A stretch of 32,068 nucleotides of DNA, taken from assembly GCA_947588275.1 (NCBI GenBank), contig CANPYJ010000022.1, forward strand, positions 1 through 32,068, given 5' to 3'. The notes beneath the pieces are model-generated. The model worked only from the letters and a program-made list of their open reading frames with translations, ran no database searches and had not been told where the DNA came from. The position numbers were made by a program, and so were the translations under genes. This DNA comes from an uncultured Alphaproteobacteria bacterium (GTDB lineage Bacteria; Pseudomonadota; Alphaproteobacteria; RF32; CAG-239). Below, one piece after another: positions 16,501 to 23,945 of the stretch; positions within the stretch are counted from its first letter, which is position 1, and each line of letters opens with the position of its first letter.

Positions 16501-17295
16501 AAGCTGATCTTGCGCTTTGGCATATTGTTCGGCCAGAACTTTGGGCGGCATCATGGCAAACAGCTGTTCGCTGTCGAGCATTTTTTCGGTCATCCGCGAC
16601 TCAAATTCGGTCTGTTGCTTGTCATTCAGGGGCAATTTCTCATTTAGAATCTCAATGGCCTCCGTCGGCGTTTTTTGCCCGCCTTGAAAGACCTTTTCGT
16701 CGATAATTTCCATTTCATGAAGGACATGAAGTTTCATCAAATCCATCAGATATTCGTTGGAGTCGGAGTTGGAGCTCCGCACGCGATAGCCGGTTTCCGA
16801 CGCCATGCTGTTTAAGTCGGTGGTTTGCGATTCGCGAGCCGTGTCGCTGGACGGGCGGTTTTCTTTGATGCTTTCAAGCAGGTCTTTGCTCAGTTCGGCG
16901 TTCTGCAAAGCCGGAATGTCTGAGCCCTGGGTCTCATCCATGGATTTGCCGATGGTGGCGCAATAGACGTTATATTGTTCGGAAGGCTTCAAATCGGTGT
17001 TGGCGTTCAGATAAGCATAAGCTTTGCGCGTGATTGCGTTTAGTCTGCGGTTGCGCTCTGCCTTGTCGGGCAGATTCTGATATTCTGCCGCCAAGTCGGC
17101 CAAGTCTTGCGTCAGCTCGTCTTTGAGCTTGTTTTCCGTTCCGTCCAATTCTCTGCGCAGGGCATCGCCGTGTTCGGCCACATAGGCGCGCAACAGGTTT
17201 TTGCGTTTTTCTTCATCTTCTTCTGCGGCGTATCCCGGAATGCGATCGCGTATGAAATTCAGCTCGTATTCGTTAAAATTATCAATGGTCGCCAT
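13588..17295 (-). CDS. Very large protein of unknown function with central membrane segments
   Basis: I do not recognise this 1235-residue protein. Residues 1-560 are highly charged and predicted helical (many Glu/Asp/Lys/Gln/Asn), without signal peptide. Residues about 589-742 contain four or five Ala/Gly-rich hydrophobic stretches (AFMVSGAITIAGTAAA, LAGMAVGSALAVGL, MLMTVGTTALGAAALGFA, ALWGFAQAGMAVGAGFG) divided by basic loops. Residues about 750-1000 are polar. A proline-rich linker (PVPPSKPIEKPVPPS, about 1022-1065) leads to a charged C-terminal region ending VFAKSKQGR. The arrangement resembles secreted pore-forming or effector proteins, or an envelope scaffold, but nothing proves this. 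ATG 17295 has AAAGGAGATTTGACC, an excellent SD; 12 more in-frame codons upstream are unlikely. It is monocistronic, sits between dnaK and dnaJ, and diverges from dnaJ. Confidence 0.8.
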   Translation of the reverse strand: MATIDNFNEYELNFIRDRIPGYAAEEDEEKRKNLLRAYVAEHGDALRRELDGTENKLKDELTQDLADLAAEYQNLPDKAERNRRLNAITRKAYAYLNANTDLKPSEQYNVYCATIGKSMDETQGSDIPALQNAELSKDLLESIKENRPSSDTARESQTTDLNSMASETGYRVRSSNSDSNEYLMDLMKLHVLHEMEIIDEKVFQGGQKTPTEAIEILNEKLPLNDKQQTEFESRMTEKMLDSEQLFAMMPPKVLAEQYAKAQDQLSDAKKQAPEDDHSEKEAQIAKLEARIDELTDNLVSKNDVFFVDITNISDTYEGYMQMFDAREKTLTDTPENASIKARIADGRNIMNEHIGQYDETWNLQNATADNANDLNRRFDELSENLEKTTLDNETLQLVSNFKFLNAEGQIEPQFVDKDGNAAEAWSEGAQIAKGSKLENMVRIARQNVLMQQLGSDEKPDVEKLNAELKDHLPYVLYAAHVANLVEQGVKEDVNQFTDKAKINQFMRDLADIEKPMLISPTAYDAAVDNCINGVGGYAHRLGAKIGRDNPAVLKVFEPLKDLDKRAADRVSGKPSKRKVRIENLKRLAKTGISAFMVSGAITIAGTAAATDASLTAATGGMNKLAGMAVGSALAVGLTCRQIYRWRKEQKKAGKPAGLKALVTDRRMLMTVGTTALGAAALGFAATGNPGAAQMCGYGALALGSANGVINTYQDSRKAGLNKLESALWGFAQAGMAVGAGFGGRAAANAGIDWYNQQNPDNDIFQHVEKIGEHVETSTTTTQEIVYKDGVIEHAQDILKSWYNENPDLLQQRVDAINAYNAEHGTNINPYRYLLASHDAGALTADNNLLHVQDGADVHTHANHTVLGQGWSDATGISQDVVKTLAGSVNGADVNLTPESIAAFQQIDTHISGINQVGYAAGAPYQNDGVLGYNAETDANGTMVHSESGDRYTTYANHDGPMEIKEHTIVHETIVEDYGNVRNETDLGVGMFGVLGRRFGGKLKDRIGSLADRLFKRQPAPEVKQVPTPVPPSKPIEKPVPPSVQNKEPVQDQVSTPAPSPEPTVLLPQYTEMTLQKMLDKEYRIVHGIEPNDNERKRYRALVQQEMAADALGTTNLGDYLGKRMDNFEKIIQTTVAPLDESRGFADTEKGRKHINESRELMWKTNLKANGQKLESKDVTLLHFGKLAGIGRNSDEFVDVRAAEDRRRTPPRRDKGDRPHGKSIDLTVFAKSKQGR

Positions 17296-17350
17296 GGTCA
17301 AATCTCCTTTATTATAGAGAATATTATGCAAAATTTAAATTTATCTTAAC

Positions 17351-17389
17351 ATAATTTGACAAAATGCGCAAGTGTTTTTGTCAAATTAT
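17351..17389. repeat. Perfect 14-bp inverted repeat upstream of dnaJ and the giant gene
   Basis: ATAATTTGACAAAA (17351-17364) and TTTTGTCAAATTAT (17376-17389) are perfect inverted copies separated by 11 bases. The element lies in the divergent region 56 bases from the giant gene's start and 41 bases before the dnaJ -35. Each arm contains TTGACA, so it could overlap promoters in both directions, be a dimeric operator, or be a hairpin. It is not the CIRCE element of HrcA. Confidence 0.65.
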
Positions 17390-17429
17390 CTTTTCTTTAT
17401 GGCTTGTGGTCAAAAAAAAGATTAAAGCG

Positions 17430-17458
17430 CTTGCTTTTTTGGGCGAAATATCCTAAAT
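17430..17458 (+). promoter_or_regulatory. RpoH (sigma-32)-type heat-shock promoter of dnaJ
   Basis: CTTG at 17430-17433, an 18-nt spacer, CCTAAAT at 17452-17458. The boxes and spacer length match those before dnaK (4670-4698). It ends 45 bases before the dnaJ ATG. This lets dnaJ respond to heat shock independently although it is detached from dnaK. Confidence 0.72.
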
Positions 17459-17503
17459 AAACCTAAACTGATTTTGCCCTGGGACTTGCTGCGGAGATGA
17501 CAA

Positions 17504-18643
17504 ATGGCGACTAAAAAAGATTATTACGAAGTGTTGGAGGTATCTAAAACAGCCGACGGCGAAGAAATCAAAAAATCTTTTCGCCGCTTGGCCATGCAGT
17601 TTCATCCCGATCGCAATCCCGGCAACAAAGAAGCCGAACTCCGCTTCAAAGAAATCAACGAAGCTTATGAAGTTCTCAAAGACCCTCAGAAACGCGCCGC
17701 TTATGACCGTTATGGACACGAGGCTTTTGCCTCCGGAGGCGGCGGCAATCCGTTTGGCGGTTTTGATTTTAATTTTGGCGCCGGCGGTTTTTCGGATATT
17801 TTTTCGCAAGTGTTTTCTGATTTTATGGGTGGCGAAACATCCGGCGGCCGGCAATATGAGCGTGACGGCGCCGATGTTCGCTACAATTTGGAAGTTTCGT
17901 TGGAAGAAGCCTTTGCCGGCGTCGAAAAAGAAGTTTCTTTGCCGTCCAGCGAGCCTTGCGCCGCTTGTCACGGCCACGGCACCAAAGACGGCAATCCCGC
18001 GCCTGAGTGTCCGCATTGTCACGGCACCGGCCGCGTGCGTCTGCAAAAAGGCTTTTTTGTAATGGAGCAAGATTGTCCGCATTGCCACGGCAGCGGATAT
18101 CTGGCGGTCGATCCGTGTCCCGAGTGCAAGGGGCAAGGCGCTGTCCGCCGCCAAAAAACGCTCAAAGTCAAAATTCCGGCCGGCGTTGAGGACGGCACCC
18201 GTATTCGCGTGGCCGGCGGCGGCGAGGCCGGAGCCCGCGGCGGCCAAAACGGCGATTTGTACGTTTTTGTTAGCGTTCGCGCTCACAAGCTGTATGCGCG
18301 CGACGGCGCCAATTTGTATACGCGGGTGCCCATTTCCATGTGTTGTGCAGCGCTGGGCGGCAAGATAGAAATCCCCGCGATTGACGGCGGCAAAATCGAG
18401 CTGGACATTGCGGCCGGCGCGCAAAACGATCAGGTTCTGAAAGTCAAAAGTCAGGGGATGAGCATGATGCGCTCCAAAGGCCGCGGCGATTTGTTTGTCA
18501 AACTGCGGGTTGAAACGCCGGTCAATCTGAACCCCAAGCAAAAACAGCTTCTCGAAGAGTTTCGGGCTCTCAGCGGCGACGATGCCTGCCAGCCTGAATC
18601 CAAGGGCTTTTTTGAACGCATCAAAGACCTGTTTGTGGCCTGA
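17504..18643 (+). CDS. dnaJ: Chaperone DnaJ (Hsp40)
   Basis: Co-chaperone that delivers substrates to DnaK and stimulates its ATPase. The 379-residue protein is a complete type I DnaJ: J-domain (residues 1-70) with [11 protein letters not shown] and the HPD motif at 34-36, a Gly/Phe-rich linker (about 78-115), a zinc-binding domain with four CxxCxGxG repeats (Cys152/155 CAACHGHG, 169/172 CPHCHGTG, 191/194 CPHCHGSG, 205/208 CPECKGQG) and two C-terminal beta-sandwich domains. The start ATG 17504 has GCGGAGATGACAA upstream. It has its own RpoH-like promoter. Its stop codon is inside a small hairpin shared with the convergent yejB end, two bases away. In most alphaproteobacteria dnaJ directly follows dnaK. 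Confidence 0.98.
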   Translation: MATKKDYYEVLEVSKTADGEEIKKSFRRLAMQFHPDRNPGNKEAELRFKEINEAYEVLKDPQKRAAYDRYGHEAFASGGGGNPFGGFDFNFGAGGFSDIFSQVFSDFMGGETSGGRQYERDGADVRYNLEVSLEEAFAGVEKEVSLPSSEPCAACHGHGTKDGNPAPECPHCHGTGRVRLQKGFFVMEQDCPHCHGSGYLAVDPCPECKGQGAVRRQKTLKVKIPAGVEDGTRIRVAGGGEAGARGGQNGDLYVFVSVRAHKLYARDGANLYTRVPISMCCAALGGKIEIPAIDGGKIELDIAAGAQNDQVLKVKSQGMSMMRSKGRGDLFVKLRVETPVNLNPKQKQLLEEFRALSGDDACQPESKGFFERIKDLFVA

Positions 18644-18658
18644 GGCTAGCGAGCCTCA
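18641..18658. terminator. Hairpin spanning both stop codons of dnaJ and yejB
   Basis: TGAGGCT (18641-18647), loop AGCG, AGCCTCA (18652-18658): a 7-bp perfect stem that contains the dnaJ stop TGA and the minus-strand yejB stop TAG. It has no T run, so it may be a weak bidirectional terminator or an mRNA 3'-end stabiliser; no other terminator fits between the two convergent genes. Confidence 0.5.
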
Positions 18659-19719
18659 AAGTCAATTCGCGGGTCAATCAGCGAATATGTTAAATCGGAA
18701 ATCAGTTTAAGCAGCAGTCCGAGCAACGCAAAGATGTAAAGTGTGCCGAAGATAACCGGATAGTCGCGCGTCATAATGGCCTCATAGCCCAAAAGTCCGA
18801 GTCCGTTGAGCGAAAAAATCACTTCAATCAGCAGTGATCCGGTAAACAACATTTTTATCAGCAAACTTGGAAACCCGGCAATCACAATCAGCATGGCATT
18901 GCGAAACACGTGTCCGTACAAAATTTGGTTTTGCGTCAATCCCTTGGCTTTGGCAGTGAGCACGTATTGTTTGCCGAGTTCGTCCAAAAACGAGTTCTTG
19001 GTCAACATGGTTAGGCTGGCAAATCCGCCGATAACCATTGCTGTCACCGGTAGTGTCAGGTGCCAAAAATAATCTCCGATTTTGCCCAAAAGCGAGAGTT
19101 CCGACCAATTGTCCGAGGTCAGGCCGTGCAGCGGAAACCATTGCAGATAAGTTCCGCCGGCAAAAATCACAATCAGAAACACGGCAAACAAAAACACTGG
19201 AACCGCGGCTCCGAGAATCACCGCAAACGACGTCCACACGTCAAACTTTGAACCGTCGGCCACGGCTTTTTTGATGCCCAGAGGAATGGCAATCAGATAA
19301 ATAATCAGCGTTGACCACAGCCCCAAGGAAACAGACACCGGCATTCTTTCGCGAATAAGCTGCCACACGGTTTTGTCCTGATAAAAACTTTTGCCGAAGT
19401 CAAACCGCGCGTAATCGGAAATCATCTTCCAAAATCGCGTCGGTGCGGGTTTGTCAAAGCCGAATTGTTTTTCCAACTCGGCAATCAGGTCGGCCGGCAC
19501 GCCGCGTGCGCCCTGATATTTTCCTGCGGCCGCCTGTTGAGCCATGGCCGCGTTTCCGGCTACGGCCGCGGTGGCGTCGACATTCATTCCGCTGTATTTG
19601 GCCAGCACATGCTCAATCGGTCCGCCCGGCGCAAATTGCACAATAACGAAGTTGAGCGCCAATATTCCCAAAAGTGTCAGCGGAATCATCAGCAGCCGCT
19701 TCAAAATATAAGTTTTCAT
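18646..19719 (-). CDS. yejB: Microcin C/oligopeptide ABC transporter permease YejB
   Basis: Inner-membrane permease of the Yej-type peptide ABC importer. The 357-residue protein has the N-terminal TM (MKTYILKRLLMIPLTLLGIL), the periplasmic insert typical of DppB/YejB proteins with GGPIEHVLAKYSG and LEKQFGFDKPAPTRFWKMI, and five further TM helices. The EAA-type cytoplasmic loop that docks to the ATPase reads AKAKGLTQNQILYGHVFRNA, and the C-terminus is LISDLTYSLIDPRIDFEAR. The YejB-specific insert separates it from DppB/OppB. ATG 19719 overlaps the yejA stop as ATGA and has GGGAGGACAGCAA upstream, proving a coupled operon; a TTG/GTG extension at 19737 is unneeded. The partner genes yejE (second permease) and yejF (ATPase) do not follow; dnaJ is convergent immediately downstream. 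Confidence 0.93.
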   Translation of the reverse strand: MKTYILKRLLMIPLTLLGILALNFVIVQFAPGGPIEHVLAKYSGMNVDATAAVAGNAAMAQQAAAGKYQGARGVPADLIAELEKQFGFDKPAPTRFWKMISDYARFDFGKSFYQDKTVWQLIRERMPVSVSLGLWSTLIIYLIAIPLGIKKAVADGSKFDVWTSFAVILGAAVPVFLFAVFLIVIFAGGTYLQWFPLHGLTSDNWSELSLLGKIGDYFWHLTLPVTAMVIGGFASLTMLTKNSFLDELGKQYVLTAKAKGLTQNQILYGHVFRNAMLIVIAGFPSLLIKMLFTGSLLIEVIFSLNGLGLLGYEAIMTRDYPVIFGTLYIFALLGLLLKLISDLTYSLIDPRIDFEAR

Positions 19720-21527
19720 TTGCTGTCCTCCCGCCACCAGACAAAAGGATTAAAACCGACGGCCGGTCCGGTCTGCGGGTGCTTGAGTCCGCGCCGATAA
19801 GCCACCCGGTCGGCCGGCGAATACCATTGCGGAATCATGTAATATTCAAACCACAACACCCGATCGAGCGCCCGCAGCGAGGCCAGATAATCGGCTTTGG
19901 ATTCTGCCTTGACCACACGCTTGATAAGCGCGTCGACAACCTCGTTTTTAAGACCGGAAAGATTATAAGATCCGGCCACGTCGGCAGCCTCGCTTCCCCA
20001 CACTTCTTTAAGCTCGTTGCCCGGCAGATTGGACAACCGCATGCCCAAAATAGCCATTTCAAAGTCAAAATTGTCCAACCTGTTCTTAAAGACGTTAACT
20101 TCCAGATTGCGAAAAGTTGCTTTAATGCCTATTTTTTTAAGATTTTCGATAAACGGCAACATTACCCGCGTAAATGCCGCACCGTTGGCGGCATTGCCCA
20201 AAACCTCAAATTCCAGCGGTTGACGGGTAGCCAGATGCGTCATCTTTCCATCGACAAAATCATATCCCGCCGCCTTAAGCAGCAAGACGGCGCGGCGCAG
20301 GTTTTGGCGGTTTTGCAAATAGTTGCGGTGAGAGGGCAAACTCGGCGCCTCGGTAAATACGCGCTCCGGCAACTTGTCTTTATAAAGGTTCAAAATCTCA
20401 AGTTCGCGGCCGCTTGGCAGCCCTTTGGCGGCCATCGGCGTATTGGCGAAGTTGCTGTCAATGCGGCGGTATTGATTATAAAACAGTTTGTCTGCCGCCC
20501 AGTCGAAGTTAAAAGCCAGACCGATGGCTTCGCGCACTCTGACGTCGGCAAATTTTGGCAGCCGTAAGTTAAATCCGAAATATTGCAGCGCCGCCGGCTG
20601 GTTGTGGGGAAGCTGTTCTTTGATAATTTTGCCGCTTTTAACCGGTTCGTTGTCATAGCCGCTGACCCAGTTTTTGGCAATATATTCGGTGCGCATGTCT
20701 ATGCTTCCGGCAAACAAGGCCTGCAAAGTGACGGTGGTGTCCTGATAATAGTCATAACGAACACGCTCAAAGTTAAAAAATCCGCGTCTGGAAGGCAGGT
20801 TTTGTGCCCACCAGTCCGGATTTTTTTGCAGCGTGATATATTTTCCGGCTTCAAATTTTTCAATCCGATAAGGTCCGCTGCCCAAAGGCGGGGTCAAAGA
20901 CGGTGTGGCAAAGTCGCGATTTTTCCAGTCGGCGGCCGAATAGATTTTAAATTGGGTCAAAATCAGCGGCAATTCGCGGTTGGCGTTGCCTTTGCGAAAA
21001 TAAAACCGAACATGGCGGTTATTTACCTTTTCTGCCCGTTCGACGTCGGCATAATAAACTTTGTAAAACGGCGAGCCTTTTTCAATCAGTGTTTGATAGC
21101 TGAAAATCACGTCATCGGCCGTCACCGGAGAGCCGTCGGCAAAGCGCGCGTTTTCATCCAAAACAAAGCCGACGAAAGATTTGTCTGCGGGCAATTCAAA
21201 TTCTTTGGCCAGCAAGGGATAAGCCGTGGCTTCGTCATCGGCCGCAATCACCCCGAGGCTTTCCAGCGTCAGCTCGGCTGCGGCGCCGGCGGCAATGCCT
21301 TTAAATATATAAGGGTTAAAATTGTCAAAACCGCCATATTCGGGAAGAATCAGGCTTCCGCCTTTCGGAGCTTGCGGGTTTACATAATCAAAATGGGTAA
21401 AACCGGCGGTGTACTTCGGCGCGTCGTAAATGCTCAGATACGGCCGTCGCGGCACACCGGCCCGAACTGTCTGTGCTCCGAGGACAAACGCAAATATTCC
21501 GGCGGATATATAACGCAGCCAAGCCAT
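19716..21527 (-). CDS. yejA: Yej-type peptide ABC transporter substrate-binding protein YejA
   Basis: Periplasmic solute-binding protein (SBP family 5) feeding oligopeptides to YejB. The 603-residue protein has a signal peptide (MAWLRYISAGIFAFVLGAQTVRA, cleaved about residue 23) and no lipobox cysteine. Family hallmarks are FDYVNPQAPKGGSL, GGFDNFNPYIFKG, FVLDENARFADGSPVTADDV, LGSGPYRIEKF and the long C-terminal part ending with NPFVWWRE, all typical of YejA and its alphaproteobacterial relatives. Its start codon overlaps the stop of the upstream gene (TAATG), and its stop overlaps the yejB start (ATGA), so all three genes are translated as a coupled series. In enterobacteria the Yej system imports microcin C and oligopeptides; which peptides are taken up here is unknown. 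Confidence 0.93.
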   Translation of the reverse strand: MAWLRYISAGIFAFVLGAQTVRAGVPRRPYLSIYDAPKYTAGFTHFDYVNPQAPKGGSLILPEYGGFDNFNPYIFKGIAAGAAAELTLESLGVIAADDEATAYPLLAKEFELPADKSFVGFVLDENARFADGSPVTADDVIFSYQTLIEKGSPFYKVYYADVERAEKVNNRHVRFYFRKGNANRELPLILTQFKIYSAADWKNRDFATPSLTPPLGSGPYRIEKFEAGKYITLQKNPDWWAQNLPSRRGFFNFERVRYDYYQDTTVTLQALFAGSIDMRTEYIAKNWVSGYDNEPVKSGKIIKEQLPHNQPAALQYFGFNLRLPKFADVRVREAIGLAFNFDWAADKLFYNQYRRIDSNFANTPMAAKGLPSGRELEILNLYKDKLPERVFTEAPSLPSHRNYLQNRQNLRRAVLLLKAAGYDFVDGKMTHLATRQPLEFEVLGNAANGAAFTRVMLPFIENLKKIGIKATFRNLEVNVFKNRLDNFDFEMAILGMRLSNLPGNELKEVWGSEAADVAGSYNLSGLKNEVVDALIKRVVKAESKADYLASLRALDRVLWFEYYMIPQWYSPADRVAYRRGLKHPQTGPAVGFNPFVWWREDSK

Positions 21528-22804
21528 TATTTTTTATAGTTGTCTTCGTTGAGCCAATTTCCGAACGGATAAACCAAACTTTGCGGCGGTGTATCGTTCT
21601 CCGGTTGGGGAGCGGTTTCGTCAAGGACGGAATCCTGTGCCTTGGCCCATTCTTTTTTGAGGTTTTCAAGGGTGCGCTGCGTATCGGTCATCGGAATGTC
21701 GACAACAGTCGGTTCTGCTTTAGGTTCCTCTGTCTGTTCGGCAATCGGCATAGATTCAGGCTCGACAGACGGCATGGAAATCCGCGGTTCAAACTCAGGC
21801 GCCGGAGCTTCTGCCGAATCATCGCCGAAACTGCGCTCCAAAGCTATTGAAAACGGATCGCGTTCTGTTTGTTCAGGTTCGGACGGACGTTCTTTTTTAC
21901 GAAATATGCGCAGTTTTTCAAGCAGCGATTCGCGCGGCTCGTCATCTTCCGTAGACAACGTTGGCTGGGGTTTGGGTTTCGGCCGCGGTTCCGATTTGGG
22001 CTCCGGTCTCGGAGCGGGTTCGGACATCGGCTGCGGCGCCGGTTTGAAGACGTTCAAAGGCTTTTTGGCCGATGTCGGCGCAAAATTGCTTGAGGCCTCG
22101 CGCCCGCGATAAATTTCGGTGGCCACCGGCGATAATATGGAAAACACTTTGCCCATTACGCCGGTTTCGATGATATTAAGATAGATTTTTTCATGATCGT
22201 GCTTTTCCAGCATTTGCAGCAAGGCGTCGTATCGGGCGCAAAATTCCATGATTGCGCCGCCGAGCATATTGTTGTAGGTGCCGTATTCAAATACTCGCCG
22301 TTGAAATTCCGGCTGGGCGTTGCAGACTTCGATGATAACTTTGGCAAAAGCCCATTTGCCGCCGTTTTGAACTTTGTTCCAAAGGTTGTCGATCTGCTCG
22401 GCCGAAGCCAGCTTGCAGCCGCGGATGATTTCGGTCAGAAGTTCGTTCATGTCGGCAATCAAAACGTCGAACCGGCTCATTGCCAGACTGTCGCCGATAT
22501 GTTGTTCGGCTTCAATGAGCGCGCGAGCCAAAAGATCGGAATAATCCTGATTTTTTTTTGCTTGTTTCAGCAGGTTGTGCAATTGTGCGTTGACGCCGCG
22601 ATTGTGAAAATATTGGTTAATCTGCCCGAAAACCGTCCAAATCAGATAAATCGGCGCACACACCAGCAGGGCATAAAGCAGCGTGTTGGCGATTCCGGCG
22701 TCGGCCAAAGAAATTCCGGCCAAACTGTCGGAAATGTAGACTGCGGCATAAATCAGCCACAATAACGAAGAAAAAATAAGTGCAAAAAAGATAATGGCCA
22801 ACAC
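21527..22804 (-). CDS. Two-TM protein with proline/glutamate-rich tail, unknown function
   Basis: I do not recognise the family. With a GTG start at 22804 (preceded by AGGAGATTGAAT) the protein has 425 residues: TM1 at about 2-24 (LAIIFFALIFSSLLWLIYAA), TM2 at about 38-58 (TLLYALLVCAPIYLIWTVFG), a soluble helical domain (about 60-235) with LLKQAKKNQDYSDLLARALI and GKWAFAKVIIEVCNAQPEFQ, and a disordered Pro/Glu/Arg-rich tail (about 235-425) with PAPRPEPKSEPRPKPKPQPT. An open frame extends upstream to 23077 but would overlap accA and gives implausible sequence. The stop overlaps the yejA start by one base, so it leads the yejAB operon. The TM pair plus soluble domain recalls MotA/ExbB-like layouts, but I see no diagnostic motif. 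Confidence 0.75.
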   Translation of the reverse strand: MLAIIFFALIFSSLLWLIYAAVYISDSLAGISLADAGIANTLLYALLVCAPIYLIWTVFGQINQYFHNRGVNAQLHNLLKQAKKNQDYSDLLARALIEAEQHIGDSLAMSRFDVLIADMNELLTEIIRGCKLASAEQIDNLWNKVQNGGKWAFAKVIIEVCNAQPEFQRRVFEYGTYNNMLGGAIMEFCARYDALLQMLEKHDHEKIYLNIIETGVMGKVFSILSPVATEIYRGREASSNFAPTSAKKPLNVFKPAPQPMSEPAPRPEPKSEPRPKPKPQPTLSTEDDEPRESLLEKLRIFRKKERPSEPEQTERDPFSIALERSFGDDSAEAPAPEFEPRISMPSVEPESMPIAEQTEEPKAEPTVVDIPMTDTQRTLENLKKEWAKAQDSVLDETAPQPENDTPPQSLVYPFGNWLNEDNYKK

Positions 22805-22970
22805 ATTCAATCTCCTGCTGATAAAGCTTTTGTTTATGGTAACAGAAAACTTTAGTTTTCCAATAAAAATAACCGTTTCTTGCACAAAAAGAAAAAATAA
22901 GAGTCGAAATTTGAAAAAAAATGTGCTAAGCCTGTAACCTGTTTGGAATAATGTGCAAAAGAGATATTGG

Positions 22971-23945
22971 ATGAGCAGTGCCGATACATTGGTCTTGGAC
23001 TTTGAAAAGACTATATTTGAATTGGAATCTAGGATTGAAAGCCTGAAATATTTGGCAAAAGATGAAGATGTCGACATCTCGCAGGAGGTTTCGCGTTTGC
23101 AGGGGAAACTGGATCGTCAGATGAAGCAGGTTTATTCTAACCTTTCGCCGTGGCAGAAGTCGCAGGTGGCCAGACACCCTCAGCGGCCGCATTGTCTGGA
23201 CTACGTCTGCGGGCTGATTGAAGACTTTACGCCGTTGTGCGGCGACCGTTTTTTTGCCGACGATGAGGCGATGGTCGGCGGCATCGGACGATTTAAGGGA
23301 ATTTCGGTGGTTGTTTTGGGCCAGGAAAAAGGTCACGATATTGAATCGCGCATCAAATATAACTTCGGAATGGCCAAGCCCGAAGGCTACCGCAAAGCGC
23401 AGCGCCTGATGGATATGGCCGACAAATTTAACATGCCGGTTTTGGCTTTCGTGGATACTTCGGGAGCTTTTCCGGGGGTTGAAGCCGAGGCGCGCGGACA
23501 AGCCGAGGCGATTGCCTCGTCAATTCAAAAATGTTTGCGGATTCGCGTGCCGATAATTTCGGTGGTCATAGGCGAAGGCGGCTCCGGCGGCGCCATTGCA
23601 ATTGCGGCGGCCAATCGTGTTTTGATGCTTGAGCATTCGATTTATTCGGTTATCTCTCCCGAAGGCTGCGCCTCCATTTTGTGGCGCTCGGCCGACAAAG
23701 TCAAAGAAGCAACCGAGGCTCTCAAGCTGACGGCGCAGGACTTGCGCAAACTCGGCGTCATTGACGAGATTATCGCCGAGCCTTTGGGCGGCGCGCATCG
23801 CAATCCGCAACAAACCGTGGAACGTGTCGGCGATTGTATCTTAAAACATCTCAAAGAGTTGATGACGCAAAGCGGCGACGAGATAAAAAAGCGCCGCAAT
23901 GAAAAATTCCTGCGCATGGGGAGACATTTTGCAGAATCTAAGTGA
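22971..23945 (+). CDS. accA: Acetyl-CoA carboxylase carboxyltransferase subunit alpha
   Basis: With AccD it transfers the carboxyl group from carboxybiotin to acetyl-CoA to make malonyl-CoA, the first step in fatty-acid synthesis. The 324-residue protein has the family length and motifs: an N-terminal helical region (VLDFEKTIFELESRIESLKY), GDRFFADDEAMVGGIGRF, the crotonase-fold core with FVDTSGAFPGVEAEARGQAE, oxyanion-type glycines in IGEGGSGGAIAIAAANRV and ISPEGCASILWRSADK. I chose ATG 22971 with AAAGAGATATTGG upstream; a GTG at 22953 is also in frame. It diverges from the yejAB operon. The downstream rmuC overlaps its 3' end, so the two are cotranscribed. accD is 2 kb downstream in another unit. 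Confidence 0.96.
   Translation: MSSADTLVLDFEKTIFELESRIESLKYLAKDEDVDISQEVSRLQGKLDRQMKQVYSNLSPWQKSQVARHPQRPHCLDYVCGLIEDFTPLCGDRFFADDEAMVGGIGRFKGISVVVLGQEKGHDIESRIKYNFGMAKPEGYRKAQRLMDMADKFNMPVLAFVDTSGAFPGVEAEARGQAEAIASSIQKCLRIRVPIISVVIGEGGSGGAIAIAAANRVLMLEHSIYSVISPEGCASILWRSADKVKEATEALKLTAQDLRKLGVIDEIIAEPLGGAHRNPQQTVERVGDCILKHLKELMTQSGDEIKKRRNEKFLRMGRHFAESK

Noticed and set aside
17351..17389. CIRCE element for HrcA control of dnaJ
   Set aside because: The arms (ATAATTTGACAAAA) do not match TTAGCACTC-N9-GAGTGCTAA and the 11-base spacer differs.
20583..21539. Plus-strand open frame of 318 codons opposite yejA
   Set aside because: It lies entirely over a clear YejA coding sequence and has no family similarity that I recognise.
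22805..23077. Upstream extension of the two-TM gene to 23077
   Set aside because: It would overlap the accA start and adds a low-complexity Phe-rich sequence; a GTG with a proper SD is available at 22804.
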